DNA of 64,000 nucleotides, taken from Cercis canadensis. Taxonomy: Eukaryota > Streptophyta > Magnoliopsida > Fabales > Fabaceae. The stretch lies in contig QAOA01008363.1 in assembly GCA_003255065.1 (NCBI GenBank), positions 169,610-233,609 on the forward strand, given 5' to 3'. Below the pieces are notes generated by a model, which ran no database searches, was not told the origin of the DNA, and saw nothing but the letters and a program-made list of their open reading frames with translations. The position numbers and the translations under genes were made by a program. Below are positions 22,589 to 37,827 of this stretch, in pieces. Numbering within the stretch: position 1 is the stretch's first letter; each line of letters starts with the position of its first letter.

Positions 22589-24993
22589 ATGAAAATGGGT
22601 AGTGAGATAGAGAGGGAATCACTGATAACTGAGGCTGATAATGCACCAGTTACTGCTCAGAGAAGGGTCAGGGATGATTTGGAAGACTACATAACAAAGC
22701 CATGTAAGTTTCTAGACACTTTGAATTCCAGCATCTCAAGTTTACAAGTAAGTTTATATGGGTCGGTTACAAATAACACTACTCTAACATGAAAAAAGAA
22801 ATTCCAGTTTCTAATGGTATAACCATTTTTTCCCCTGCTTTGATGTCCTTCAGATTTGCCCAGAGCACTGAAAGCTCCAGATGTAAGCCACCCACATGGA
22901 ACAGCTGGGTACAGGCACCACAACTTGACTGTTCTTCAGCAGCATTGTGCCTTTTTTGATCAAGATGACAATGGCATCGTCTACCCTTGGGAAACTTTCA
23001 TGGGTAATTAACATTTTAATTTGGTTCCAAACATCAATTCTCTTCAAATAGTTCATGTCTTAATTTATCCAAATTCCATTACAATGAGGTTTTGGAAAAT
23101 TTCAGGGATGCGAGCAATGGGGTTTAACATCATTGGCTCTCTTATTATGGCAATTAGTATCCATTTTGGAATGAGTTATCCTACTCAACCTGTATGTCTT
23201 CCTTCAATTTAATTGCTTTTGCCTTATCAAACAAAAAGAAAAATTAGCAATGTGTTGGATTTTCATGGACCTATTCACTATTTTCTAGAGTAACTTAATT
23301 AGTGATTAATAAAACTTTGGATAATTTATTTTGCTTTTCTTTCATCTACCTTACACTTAACACCAAATCATATTGGGAATATTGTCAAATATCAACTGAG
23401 TTTTCCTTGTGATCTTAATGAGTTGGGTTCTCATTTGGATTTGTGTTGCCTGTGTTTAAAAGGATAGTGTCTTTTTTTAACAAAATTATGAAACTTTTCT
23501 AAATACAACTAGATTAACTTACAAGTGTAATTGCAGAGCTGGATTCCTTCTCCCTTCTTTCCCATTTACATACAGAACATACACAGATCAAAGCATGGGA
23601 GTGACAGCGGAGTTTATGACACTGAAGGACGGTAAGAAATGACCAAATCATGTTACAAAAATCACGAGTAATGATATACACAAAAAAAGGTTAATAGCAC
23701 AACATTTTGTACCGCGGTATAATCTGATTGAGTTTAAATGGTTCTAGTAAATTTCTTTATAGATTGTGAAATATTGTGTGAAAAACTTCTGTATATTTAT
23801 CATTGCTCTACAATAACACTATAGTTATCACCCTTTTGACAATTTTTATGAATGAATAGCTATGTGCCGGCAAATATTGAGAACATATTTAGCAAGTATG
23901 CTCGTACAGTACCTGACAAGCTCACACTTGGGGAGATATGGGATTTGACTGAGGGGAACCGGATTGCATTTGATCCATTTGGCTGGTGAGTTCATGCACT
24001 CTCAATTTAGTAAACTGTGTTATTGAGTCAATAGGTCATTTAATAGTGATTTTAGTTATATAACATACAGATACTCAAATTTACACAACTAGATAGGTGG
24101 TTGAATCTAAATTGAAAAGTAAAATCGAAATTGTTCTATTCAAGTAAATCTTGTATATTCAACTGTCCTTATTAGATTTGACTTAACTAGAAAGTCGTGC
24201 ATCTTGCATAGTTTCACACAGTTGCCAAAGAAGCATTGTGTAGGTAGCATTACTTTGAAAATGGTAGGTGGCCCGGGTCACCAATATTTGAGTTAATTAG
24301 AAAGTCACCTAAATTTAGATGGAACCTATCATATACTTTTTTTTTTTTTGGTTTTTAAGGGTAAGGGTATTTTTGGGTTAGTTTTCATGAATCAAGACCA
24401 AGTCTTTTTCTGGACGATCTTAAGGGCGCACCAGCTTGGTGCATTTAAGATAATTTAATTCTCCTGGGTCGTCTTAGGATTTAAATTTTGGCTACCTTAG
24501 ATAAACCTATTGTATTCTTACTACTAAGTCAAACCTTTGGAGTTACCTATCATATAGTTGTGCACAAGCATTGGGTAAATATTGAAGCATTGTGTAGGTA
24601 GCATTACTTTTAAAATGGTAGGTGGGTCACCCACATTTGACTTAATTAGAAAGTCACCTAAATTTAATGGAACCTATTGTATAGTTGTTCACAAGCATTG
24701 TGTAGCTAGCATTACTTTGGGGTCACCAGAACAGTCTCTACAGTTTGCATAGAATAATACATTTAAGTGTTGAAAAATTAGCATTACTCATTGTTCAATT
24801 AGATAGTTAATGAAGTATATGAAATGTGGTTTGCAGGACTGCAGCTAAGGGTGAATGGTTGATTCTATACATTCTGGCAAGGGATGAAGAAGGTTTCTTA
24901 TCTAAAGAAGCAGTGAGACGCTGCTACGATGGGAGTTTATTCGAGTACTATGCTAAACTGCATATGGGTAGTGATCACTGCAAGATGAGCTGA
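22589..24993 (+). CDS. caleosin / peroxygenase, RD20 (CLO3)-like
   Basis: Six exons: 22589-22703, 22854-23003, 23106-23191, 23537-23631, 23860-23985, 24837-24993; 729 bases, 242 aa, all junctions GT-AG and in phase. The single EF-hand is [14 protein letters not shown] (about residues 72-85), followed by a hydrophobic membrane segment (about 92-115) and the proline knot [10 protein letters not shown] (117-126) that anchors caleosins to lipid droplets. Then come [38 protein letters not shown] and [18 protein letters not shown]. Conserved His (QQH before the EF-hand, and KHGSD) match the haem-binding residues of plant peroxygenases. Family members oxidise fatty acids using hydroperoxides and respond to drought and ABA; the sequence is closest in pattern to RD20. 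Intron 5 contains local repeats. A second ATG is two codons downstream. Confidence 0.95.
24222..24725 (+). repeat. dispersed ~100-base repeats in caleosin intron 5
   Basis: The segment AAGCATTGTGTAGGTAGCAT at about 24229 recurs at about 24584, and a shorter version at about 24690, each followed by the same GTAGGTGG, GTCACC and AGAAAGTCACCTAAATTTA blocks in the first two copies. It looks like local duplication, not a known element. Confidence 0.7.
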
Positions 24994-25266
24994 ATCAATT
25001 CTGAGTTCTTCTTGTTTGTTGTAATATTGTGTTTGGTTAAGTGTATGGAGATGTAAATAAAGCTTAAGAGATGCTCTTTTGCTTGCTGTAGATCAAGCCA
25101 AATAAGGTGAACATTTAGAACCATTAGGTTTGGGATTACTTATACATATGTGTGTTTCAATAATGCAATAGCAGCATGTGACTGTCTTGCATGAACATTC
25201 TATCACTTATTCCTTTAAATTAAAAATGCAACCTTTTTGAAGTTTCAAATTGGGAAGAAATGGATA

Positions 25267-26829
25267 TTAGGCAACATAGTACATTGGATTTGGGAGTTTA
25301 AAAGCCCTTTTGGCACTTGGAAGCCCCTCAATGCTGCTGTATTGGTCTCCAACAATGCCCCAGATTCTGTATCCATCGTTTATTAATTGTTTTCTCACAT
25401 CAGACTTGTATTTTTCGACTGATACCAATTCATTAGCAGGGTCTCTGCACAGAAAAAGAAAATGAAAAAAAATTAGCAAGGAAATGAAGGGAATGAATGT
25501 TAGAAAATAGTGGTGAGAGATTTTACAGACCTTAGAATAAGACTAGTCCAGCCATGATAACCAACATTGACAAGGTTGTCAATTGTGGCTGATCTGAGAT
25601 GCTCCCTCCTTGAAGATACCAAAATTATCTGAATTCCTCTAGATTTGAGATCATTGAAGAGTCTCAAGGAGTGATCAAGAGCAGGGGCCTTAGCCTTGTT
25701 AATCCACTCCTCTAGGGCTGTCAAATTCAATCTCTTTCCTCTATATGTTGTCAAGAAAAAAACAACCATCATTCAGAAAATTAATAATCATTCCCCTAGT
25801 ACCTCTATTTGCATAGTGAGTGTTTTTTGTTTAGTGAGATGCTCCAACATCTTAAATGTTTTTCTTTGAAATGTTACATGGAAAATATCTGATAAAAAAT
25901 TTGATGTGAAAGGATGTTTTTATTTCACCATGTGTTTGACCTAAAATTATATCAAAGGGTTGTTTGTCCTAGATTTTACAAAAAATAAGGTTAAGGGTGT
26001 CTTTTCACATCTCAAAAATTTTTCTATGTTCATGAGAATTTTGGATTCTCACCTCTCCCATGAGAATGTTTTGGTGGAAAACTTAACCAAAAAATATTCT
26101 TGAGAATGTTAGTTTTTTGAGAATGTTTTTTGAAAAATTTACGCCAAACATGAAAACTTAAAATTTTCAAGCTAAGATTCTTAAAAGATTAAAAAGAATC
26201 TGTTTATTAAATGCCCTAAGCTAGTATAGTGACTATCAATAAAGTTATGTACAGTTTGTGAAAACATTTATCTTAAAAGTAAGCCATATTGAACTAATTA
26301 ATCAGAGATTAAAAATGGACTAGTATAGCGCACGATTATCAATAAAGTTATGCACAATTTGTGAAAAAGAGTAAGCCATATTGAACTAATTAATCAGAAA
26401 ATAATATACCCAAAAAATAATTAGTAAATTAAATTAAATTTTTACTCACCCGTATTGATAATTCTTGTAGAAAGGAACAGTGGAGAGCAGAGTGTCATCA
26501 ATGTCAAAAATCCAAGCATCTCTGCCATCTTTCTTTAGATTGCAGCTGGTGCTAAGATAAACTAAGCATTCCTCTGTAGCTATTTCTAAGTCCACTTTAT
26601 ATTGAATGGATCTGACATATTTCCCAATGTAATCAGAGCATTCTTCAGGCACAACTTCAAAGTCTCTGATGTTATGCAGCTCAACATTCATTCTCCAACT
26701 CCTACAATAGTTCTTCAAGCTGATCTTCAACCCATTATGGCTCTTCTGGTTCAGTATGTTCCAATCTGCAACTGTTAGAGGAACCAACAGGCACAAGAAA
26801 CCCAGAAAGCACCCAAGAGTTTTGCCCAT
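25267..26829 (-). CDS. HAD-type acid phosphatase (class IIIB; acid phosphatase 1 / vegetative storage protein family)
   Basis: Three minus-strand exons: 26450-26829, 25531-25740, 25267-25444; 768 bases, 255 aa, the usual family length. The first 21 residues form a signal peptide (MGKTLGCFLGFLCLLVPLTV), so the protein is secreted or vacuolar. HAD motif I is FDIDDT (residues 108-113), with both acidic residues present; soybean-type storage proteins often lose the first Asp, so this one looks catalytically competent. Motif II is ILVSSRRE, and motif IV lies in GIVGDQYSSIEG. Cys pairs around CRSW, EECSDY, EECLVY and TSCNLKK are typical. It ends in PNPMYYVA, the family's common C-terminus. Likely releases phosphate from monoesters; natural substrate unknown. 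Confidence 0.92.
26225..26405. repeat. tandem duplication in intron 1 of the acid phosphatase gene
   Basis: A stretch containing CTAGTATAG, ATCAATAAAGTTATG, GTAAGCCATATTGAACTAAT and TAATCAGA occurs twice in a row (about 26222-26307 and 26318-26399), with small differences and a deletion in the second copy. Confidence 0.7.
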
Positions 26830-26879
26830 TTTTCTTTGGGAAAAAGGGTATGCAGAATAATGGGAAATAAATAGATGGA

Positions 26880-28277
26880 GCCAAGTACCCTATTTTATGT
26901 GTGTAAGGGATGCATGATGAGGATGGATCACATGGGTATGAGAGGAATTATTTGGTAGAAAACTTGACTAGCACCGCCAGCACATGCTGCCATGGCTGGC
27001 AAAAACCATAAATTAAAGAGAAACATTTATTCTGAAGGGAGATATGGCTGTTAGATACTTCTGTAGAGCACAAACTTACACATAAAATGACAAAAATAAT
27101 ATATGCTTGCATTCACGTTCTGAATTTGTTTTCTTCAAAATAAGTAAGTGGGTAGAGGAAAGGTTTGCCTACTCATTCATACGCACCAAAGGTTCACTAG
27201 AATTCACATTGAAAATGTTTTAAATAGAATTATGAAAGAGATAGATTACGTACCCATATTGATACGGGATACTCTATCATGGAGAGATTAAGTGAGTTCC
27301 ACTTACATGCTTTTCATTAAGCTGGATTAGGTCTACTATACCAATAATTACTAATATAACTTGAACTAGAGTACACATACCGTCATTTGATTATAGTTAT
27401 TTCAATAGTTTACAAAAGCTTGTTTTTGCCTAAATTTTAAAAACGAATACCGTTTGCACATTTGTCTCAAAGGTCAATACAATTCCAATCTGCCAACTTG
27501 GAAGTGTTTTGTCACCTAATATTCAATGAACTAAATCCCATTGAAAACCAATTACATCTTGTCGCGTTCCCATGATGTCTAAGACATCAATTCATTTGAA
27601 CAAATTTATGGACATCCTTTTAGACCCACTTATGAAGATGATCTAAAGAACATTACCCATGTATTGTTGTAAGGACCTGAATAAATTACTCGATAGTTAC
27701 AATATTATCTGAAAAGGTTTCCCAATACAAGAAAGATGAGGGACCATGTTAAGGCAAAGTACATTCTATCCAGCAGGGAGGTAATACAGGATCATGCCAA
27801 AAGTGAATAATACCTTCAGCTTTGTAGTGTTGCGCAAAACCAAACATGATACAAGAAATTCTCCATTCAACAATCCCGTGGATTTTCAGTTTACCAAATC
27901 ATTCTCAAATCTTTTCTTGTTCATGTGTTACAACTATTTCAAGAAACATAACATGTTCCAGCCGATTCAAGAGTTTGACTTATACAAAGCCTGATAACTT
28001 ATTTCTCACCTCAAATCTTCGATATAGTAACAGTAACAAGGAAACAATCTAGAGGAGCTTTCAAAGTAAAACCTCAAACAGAAGAACCAAAATCCAATAC
28101 AGATCAATTTGCATAGCTCTGAAAATCACATACTCATATCACATATCTGACCTATAACATAAAATTCAATCCAACATTCAACAATTAACTCATGTTCACT
28201 CCTACCAAGATGTAAATGTTGACAAAATTGATAGTCTAACAAAATCCATTTGATAAATAAGTGATAACTTGAAGCTC
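26880..28277. other. spacer between acid phosphatase and RPL23
   Basis: Left part is the acid phosphatase upstream region. The right 250 bases are probably RPL23 3' UTR. In between no gene, tRNA or element could be supported; frames at 27794-28052 have no recognisable features. Confidence 0.4.
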
Positions 28278-32167
<3,890 letters not shown>

Positions 32168-32197
32168 CTTCACTTGCTGAGTTAGCACCAGATGCGA

Positions 32198-32395
32198 TTA
32201 GGGTTTTTGGTGTTATTTATAGGGGGGATAGCAATTAGGGTTTTCGTCTGGTCAATAGCACTGTCATTCCAATTCGGATCTCTATCTGACCCGGGTTACA
32301 GAATGGTGATTATGGGCCTTCATAGCGGTTCAACAATTTCACCCCTGTTGGGCTCAGTGATTCTCTGTTTATGGGCCTACATAAATGAGCCCAAA
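32198..32395 (-). promoter_or_regulatory. RPL23 promoter: telo-boxes, site II boxes and TATA box
   Basis: Reading towards RPL23, two AAACCCTAA telo-box motifs lie at about 32199-32207 and 32235-32243, with CTATAAATAAC at about 32212-32222, a good TATA box some 50 bases before the ATG. Further upstream are TGGGCC/T boxes at 32313-32318, 32349-32354 and 32372-32377, and one in the other orientation near 32388-32393. A telo-box next to site II elements is the signature of plant ribosomal protein promoters, bound by Purα/TRB and TCP factors. Confidence 0.75.
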
Positions 32396-32530
32396 TATAA
32401 GAACCAACAACATTTTCAATTTTGATCTTTAGTAAAGCAATTTGTGGTAAGTTCTTCGTGTGGACCGATAATCGTCTAGATTTAAGGTCTATGACTAACA
32501 CTTTTTCTAAAATATACCAAATTTTGTAAC

Positions 32531-32740
32531 GGAATTCTATGATACTATATATGCACGACATACTATATTGACGTGGTAAATATATGTAATTTTTATATTT
32601 TATTAAATATAAAATTAATTTATCTTATTTTCTCAAATAAACTTAAAAATAATTAACTTATACACATGTCATTCACATATTGACTATTCTTATGTAATAT
32701 GACATACAACATAAATATCAAAAGTATCTAAGAAACCTCC
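32531..32740 (+). mobile_element. MITE copy A
   Basis: Begins GGAATTCTATGATACT and ends TATCTAAGAAACCTCC. The same 210-base sequence occurs inverted at 54341-54552. Internal landmarks shared by both are the near-palindromic CATACTA motif near each end and TAAACTTAAAAATAATTAA in the middle. The target duplication is not clear for this copy. Confidence 0.7.
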
Positions 32741-33392
32741 AATTTCATATTGAAGCTTTGAAATCAAGAGATACGTTTGACTTAAGTTTTTTTGGTATGG
32801 CTCACTATCCTCAAAAACCATTTCATAACATAGCTTAAATTTGTCAACTTGATTTGGCATAGAGAAGCACAATATGAAAAATTGGCCTTTAAAATTTAGG
32901 ATTTCACAAGTTGCTTGGACTTTGGATTAAGTGGGAGGGTGGAGTTTGATTGGGAGTTTAAGTTCAAGTCAAGGGTGGGGCTATTGTCACTTCTTGTTGT
33001 CTATTGGTATTTGCCTCTCTAATTACTTTTCATTTTATTTTCTTAAGATACCCTTAAGAAAAATGTTACTCATACACTTTAATTTCATATCATTGTAAGT
33101 CCTAATTGAGTATTGGCTATTGAAAAAAGTTAAATAAATTTAGTTAAAATTATAAAGTAATTGACAATGTGACAGACACTCTGCTCCAAGAATTTGTAAG
33201 AATGATGAGATCAGAGGACATAACAATATGCTCTCATATCTCATTTTCCATTCATGTAAACCAAATAGCAAAACCATCATATCATTGCTTTGTCAATCCG
33301 GTTAGAGTAAGACAAACGTATTAAGCTATGTAAACCACAATGTTTTGTTAAACTCTAGCATGTCAAAGTCACTACATGCATCAGACAACATC
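32741..33392. other. spacer between MITE copy A and SUVR
   Basis: AT-rich, no gene. The right part is probably SUVR 3' UTR. Confidence 0.4.
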
Positions 33393-36300
33393 TTAATCTT
33401 TGTGCTGTATCTTTGGTTGGCTTAGGTCACGACAAAGTGGGCTGCCACAAAGGCATCTGAATGCTTTTACAGGATGCTCTTTGTCATTGAAGTTAATGCC
33501 ATAATCCTGCAAAAAAATAACNATGCTCTTGGTCATTGAAGTTAATGCCATAATCCTGCAAAAAAATAACATATGCATTATCAGTGACGAATCTAGAAAT
33601 AATTCAATAGGGAGGTCAAAGATAAAAGTGGGGATTCTCAAAAATTATCAAAATAATTTGATAAAAAAATTTGAAAGGTCATGGCCCCCTTCACTCGTCA
33701 CTGCTCAATATTATGCTTTATTGACCTACCCAAGTCAGCTCTTCCATGGCAGCTACTTCCCTTGTTGTGAAGAAAGCAACCTGTGAGATAAGAAAATGGA
33801 TAAATTAAAAGCAGAAGGGAAGGGGGAGGAAGAAAAGCTGACAGAAATTCTTAGATTCCATACATGATAGTAGTGGTGATCTGGTGTCTCAATTTCAACT
33901 GGGATCTCAATTAAGGTTGCACCGCCACATCTATCCAACAAAATTTATGATTTATATTTAGAAAGGGAGTAGAAGAGTTACTCTTCCAATATATCATAAA
34001 CATCTCAGAAATTCACAAGAATGTAAGAAGCAAAGGGTGCTTAATGTGAATTATAACTCTTTAACCTTCACCATGAAAACCATTCAGAAAACAGATGTTT
34101 TCTAATAAGAATAATGAATATACAGCTCTTTTCAAATATAAATAATCTAAGGAACTAACCAATGAAACAATAATCAAAAGCACATAAGTATCATGGAATC
34201 ACCTGTGATTGAGAAATCTAGCAACATTTCCATAAAAAGTTGCATCCAAGCACAGGGCCTCTTCATCGTTCAAAACATTTTCTGAACCCCAATCTGCATC
34301 AAGCAGTACTGGATATGTATGCTTCTCATTACCTCTGCTTTGCACATTTCGCTCATGTAGTTCTGTGTTGGTTACTATTTCCCCAATATACTCAAAAACA
34401 AAGGCACCTCTTGGCAAGTTTTCAAGCGTTCTGAGGCCCCATCCTTTCCCTTCAGGTGTTTGGAACACCTAAAACTCACAACAAAAATAAGCAGCCTTTA
34501 AGACACATACACACAGAAAAACAAGAAAGAACACAATTTTAGTTCTCAACATAGAAGAACACTTATACTACCACATATTTATGTATATTGAATGAATTCT
34601 GACCTGTAGATTCACAGTAATGCCTCGCTGAACAACACGGTTGCCACAGTTTTTATTACATCCACATTTTGACCAGCATTCCTTTATAAATTTTTTCACT
34701 AGATGTCCCTTGCAGGGCTTGATTTTCTGTTTGTTCCTGGACATCTCTAGTGGGCATCTCTTTTTGCAATAAAAGAAATGGTGTGCTTTTGGATCCTGAT
34801 TTATGGAGATACATTCCTCAAGAAACTTCTCCTTAAGCAATCCCTCATATGTGTAAGCAAACTCACCCCCAGTTTCACAAGCACATTCACAAGGTATGGG
34901 AAATGCAAGACAATCACCAAAACAATGTGAACAACATTCTTCATCAGATATACGAGCAAGTGCAAAATTGACATAGGCCTTATCGTATATCATATTTTTT
35001 TGAATGTAGAAGAAGGTTGGCAAATCTTTAGAAGATCCACTATGCACCAAGGAAACTTTCATTCTTTCTTCACCTCTAGTTATGTCATCAATGTGAATCC
35101 TGTGATCTTCATACTTCACTTCAGTGAAATGGTGCTTTTGGATTCCACCCACACCACATAAGTGTTTGGTTTTTGTGTCCTTTAGAACATTTTTCCTTCT
35201 TTTCCTGAGGCAGGGAATGTCAACAATATCTGCTATCTCAAAACCATTAATGCAATGTAGACCTTTCAGACCACTAAGAGCTACAGGTTTTGGAATCTGA
35301 GGTACTATCTTGAAAAGATCCTGAAATTTGGCAAAACAATTTGAATTGCTTTGATGGTTGTATAAGTTGTTTGGAGAATCATTTTTGCCTGGAGTTTCTT
35401 GGGCATCAGATTTCTTTGTCTGGGGAAAACTATTCAAATGTTTGTCAGCAGAAGATTGGGTAGCCATTACCATGAAACATTCACAAACATTTCTCATGAG
35501 CTTCATCACAGAGAAATCTCGATCTATAATCTTGAATGATTCGTATTTCTCTTCCACAACTTTGATAACAGACTCCAAACTAGGGATATTGAAATGAGAC
35601 TCAGAGGGATTACAGATCAGAGAAACTTTTACCTCTCCCTTGGAAGTAGAAGCGATATCAAACTGTGTCATTCTTGAGACACTGTCAACATTATCATCTA
35701 CATTTAGATGATCATACTCCAAAAACTTCATTTCATCTTCCATAACATCAGAATTGTTCCCATTTGAAGTATCTGCAGAAAAAAATGAACAAAAAAAAAA
35801 AAGAAAAACTATAAAGAAAGACCAATAACTATGAAATTGCCCTCCCAAGTGTGAAGGCACTTATGTATTCTTATAAATAAGGCTCAAATTTCCCTTATTC
35901 CAATTGATTAGTTTTTGCTTATGTCCTTATCCATCCCTCCCCCACCAACTAATAAATTAATTAAAAAAAGACAAACCAACGTGAGTTTTCCACATGAACA
36001 CCGTTTGCCATGCTATTCGAGATGAAGTCTGCATTACTAGAAAAATCAAAAGAGTATCCTCTGATTATTTCCCCTTTAGCCCTAAAGCCATATGACTGTT
36101 TTTATATCTCACTTATTTAAGGGTCTACTTTTTCTTATAACTCAACATTCCATAGCATAATGGAGTATATATTGACCTCAGCATCTTCCCTGTGAGTGAT
36201 CCAAGAAATTGGATATGTCCCCAGGTTTATTGCATTCAAATCCATTCTTAGTAAATCTTCAGAACATTGTCTAAGAAAACTAGCATTCCACACTGGTGTC

Positions 36301-37827
36301 TTTCTTTTACTACCTACTCAAGCAGTAAGAGACTGTATACATAGTAGACAAAACACGAGATGAATATTTCACTAGTTCTAGTAACTAAATTTTATTTTAG
36401 TTCTTAACAAAATCAGGATGCTGATGCAACGGCCATGAATGTGTGCATAAGAGAGAAAGAGTCAATCTTGAACTGTTCGGCAATCGGTTTATACCCGACA
36501 AGTACAGGAATCCTTTCATCTAATCTGTGTATCACTAACAAAAGGAAAGGGGCATACCTGGATACATCAAAGCAAGAGGAACCTCATTCAGTGGCGGCTC
36601 ATTATAGAATGGCTCGCTACAGGCCAATTCTAAATTGTTCTGATACATGTCAGCAACATTCTCTGCCAAGATCAGGTCAGTGCAGGGCTCAAATTTTTGC
36701 TTCCCTGAATACAACACATCATCTGCTCTGTCAGAGTTGATACTTTTCTTGCTGGAAGTAGATTCAGATATCACTGGTTTCTTGCTGCTACTAGCACATT
36801 CTTGAGGCAATTCAATCCCATCTTCTCTTGCACTCACTAATGACATTTTGACCAACGGTGGATTTGAGTTATCAGAGCATGTACAACGCACTCTTTTCAT
36901 CAGAGGCTCACAGTTTTCACTCGGAGATAATTTATCTTCATCTTCAGACTTATCCTGCTCCATCTGATTTCTTACACATTTCCTATTGATGGGAGGCATG
37001 CTGTCTTCATCTGATGAGTCTGAAGACAATTCAATCTCTTCTCTCTCCAAAACCAATGTTGTTTTCATTGAGTGTAACTCGGATTTATCCAAAGGACAGA
37101 CAACCTGTCCATTCTGATCCCTTGGCCTCAATCTCTTCTTTCGAACTTGAGAGGCAGAAGATTCACATTGTAAAGGAGCTTCTTTCTTACATTTAACTTC
37201 CTGTACAAATCCATCGAGTTTTATGTCATATGAATGAAAAGGTTTGAATATGTACTAGTGCAGCAGATTATGGAAAAAAGACAAAAATAAAACTAAATTT
37301 AAGGACTAAGAATCTAACATCAACAGGAAAATGGATGACACAAACTTTCACCTTGTTTTTAGAGGTCGATCCAGTTTCTTTTTTGTCAGACTCTGTTGTC
37401 TGGCAAAGAGAAATGGAAATGAGTGTAAGATGTAAACACATCTAACAGAAAATAAGCACATGGGAAATAAACAATCAAATCAAAAGTCTGACTCTCATCT
37501 CATGGTTCTCAGGCACCAATAAATGATAAAAACAAAATCGAAGAGATAAGGGAGATAATGAGAAGCATTTGATAAGGATTTTTTCCCATTAAAAGAGTTA
37601 TACATAATTTAGCTTGAACCAGTAGTGCACACCTTATCATTATACTCGTTGTCCAGCAGTAAAACATCCACCAGAACTTTATAGTTCTCCTCTTCTATAA
37701 ACTTCCAATTATTTTCATACAACCTTAGAAGTTCCTTTAATTTTGGCTTTACTTGGTATCTGGAGATGCCAAGTTGCTTCATGTACTTGCAGGCAGCTGC
37801 AATCTTTTTCCTTTGTTTTGATGTCAT
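33393..37827 (-). CDS. SUVR-type histone-lysine N-methyltransferase (SUVR1/2/4 group)
   Basis: Eight minus-strand coding exons: 37633-37827, 37352-37399, 36558-37200, 34604-35772, 34203-34468, 33864-33930, 33730-33780, 33393-33506; 2553 bases, 850 aa, all phases consistent. Residues 1-65 form a WIYLD domain (QRKKIAAACKYMKQLGIS.. to LVDVLLLDNEYN), the ubiquitin-binding module unique to SUVR1/2/4. Residues 66-500 are acidic, low-complexity linker with basic patches (QVRKKRLRPRDQNG). A Cys-rich pre-SET follows (CECACETGGEFAY, CSKCGCNKNCGNRVVQRG with W in place of the expected order), then SET: GWGLRTL, FEYIGEIVTN, RFLNHRC, ELTWDYG, and post-SET CLCGSPLCR (831-839). The SAM-binding and NHxC motifs are present, so activity on H3K9 is possible. 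It acts in the nucleus on transposon chromatin in Arabidopsis. A non-coding 5' exon near 40200 may exist. Confidence 0.93.
33523..33570 (-). repeat. partial second copy of the SUVR last-exon start after a single N (33522)
   Basis: ATGCTCTTGGTCATTGAAGT and the following acceptor region repeat 33475-33521 almost exactly. As at other joints, this is most likely an unmerged contig overlap. It does not disrupt the gene because the left copy has a complete exon and both have the acceptor. Confidence 0.8.
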
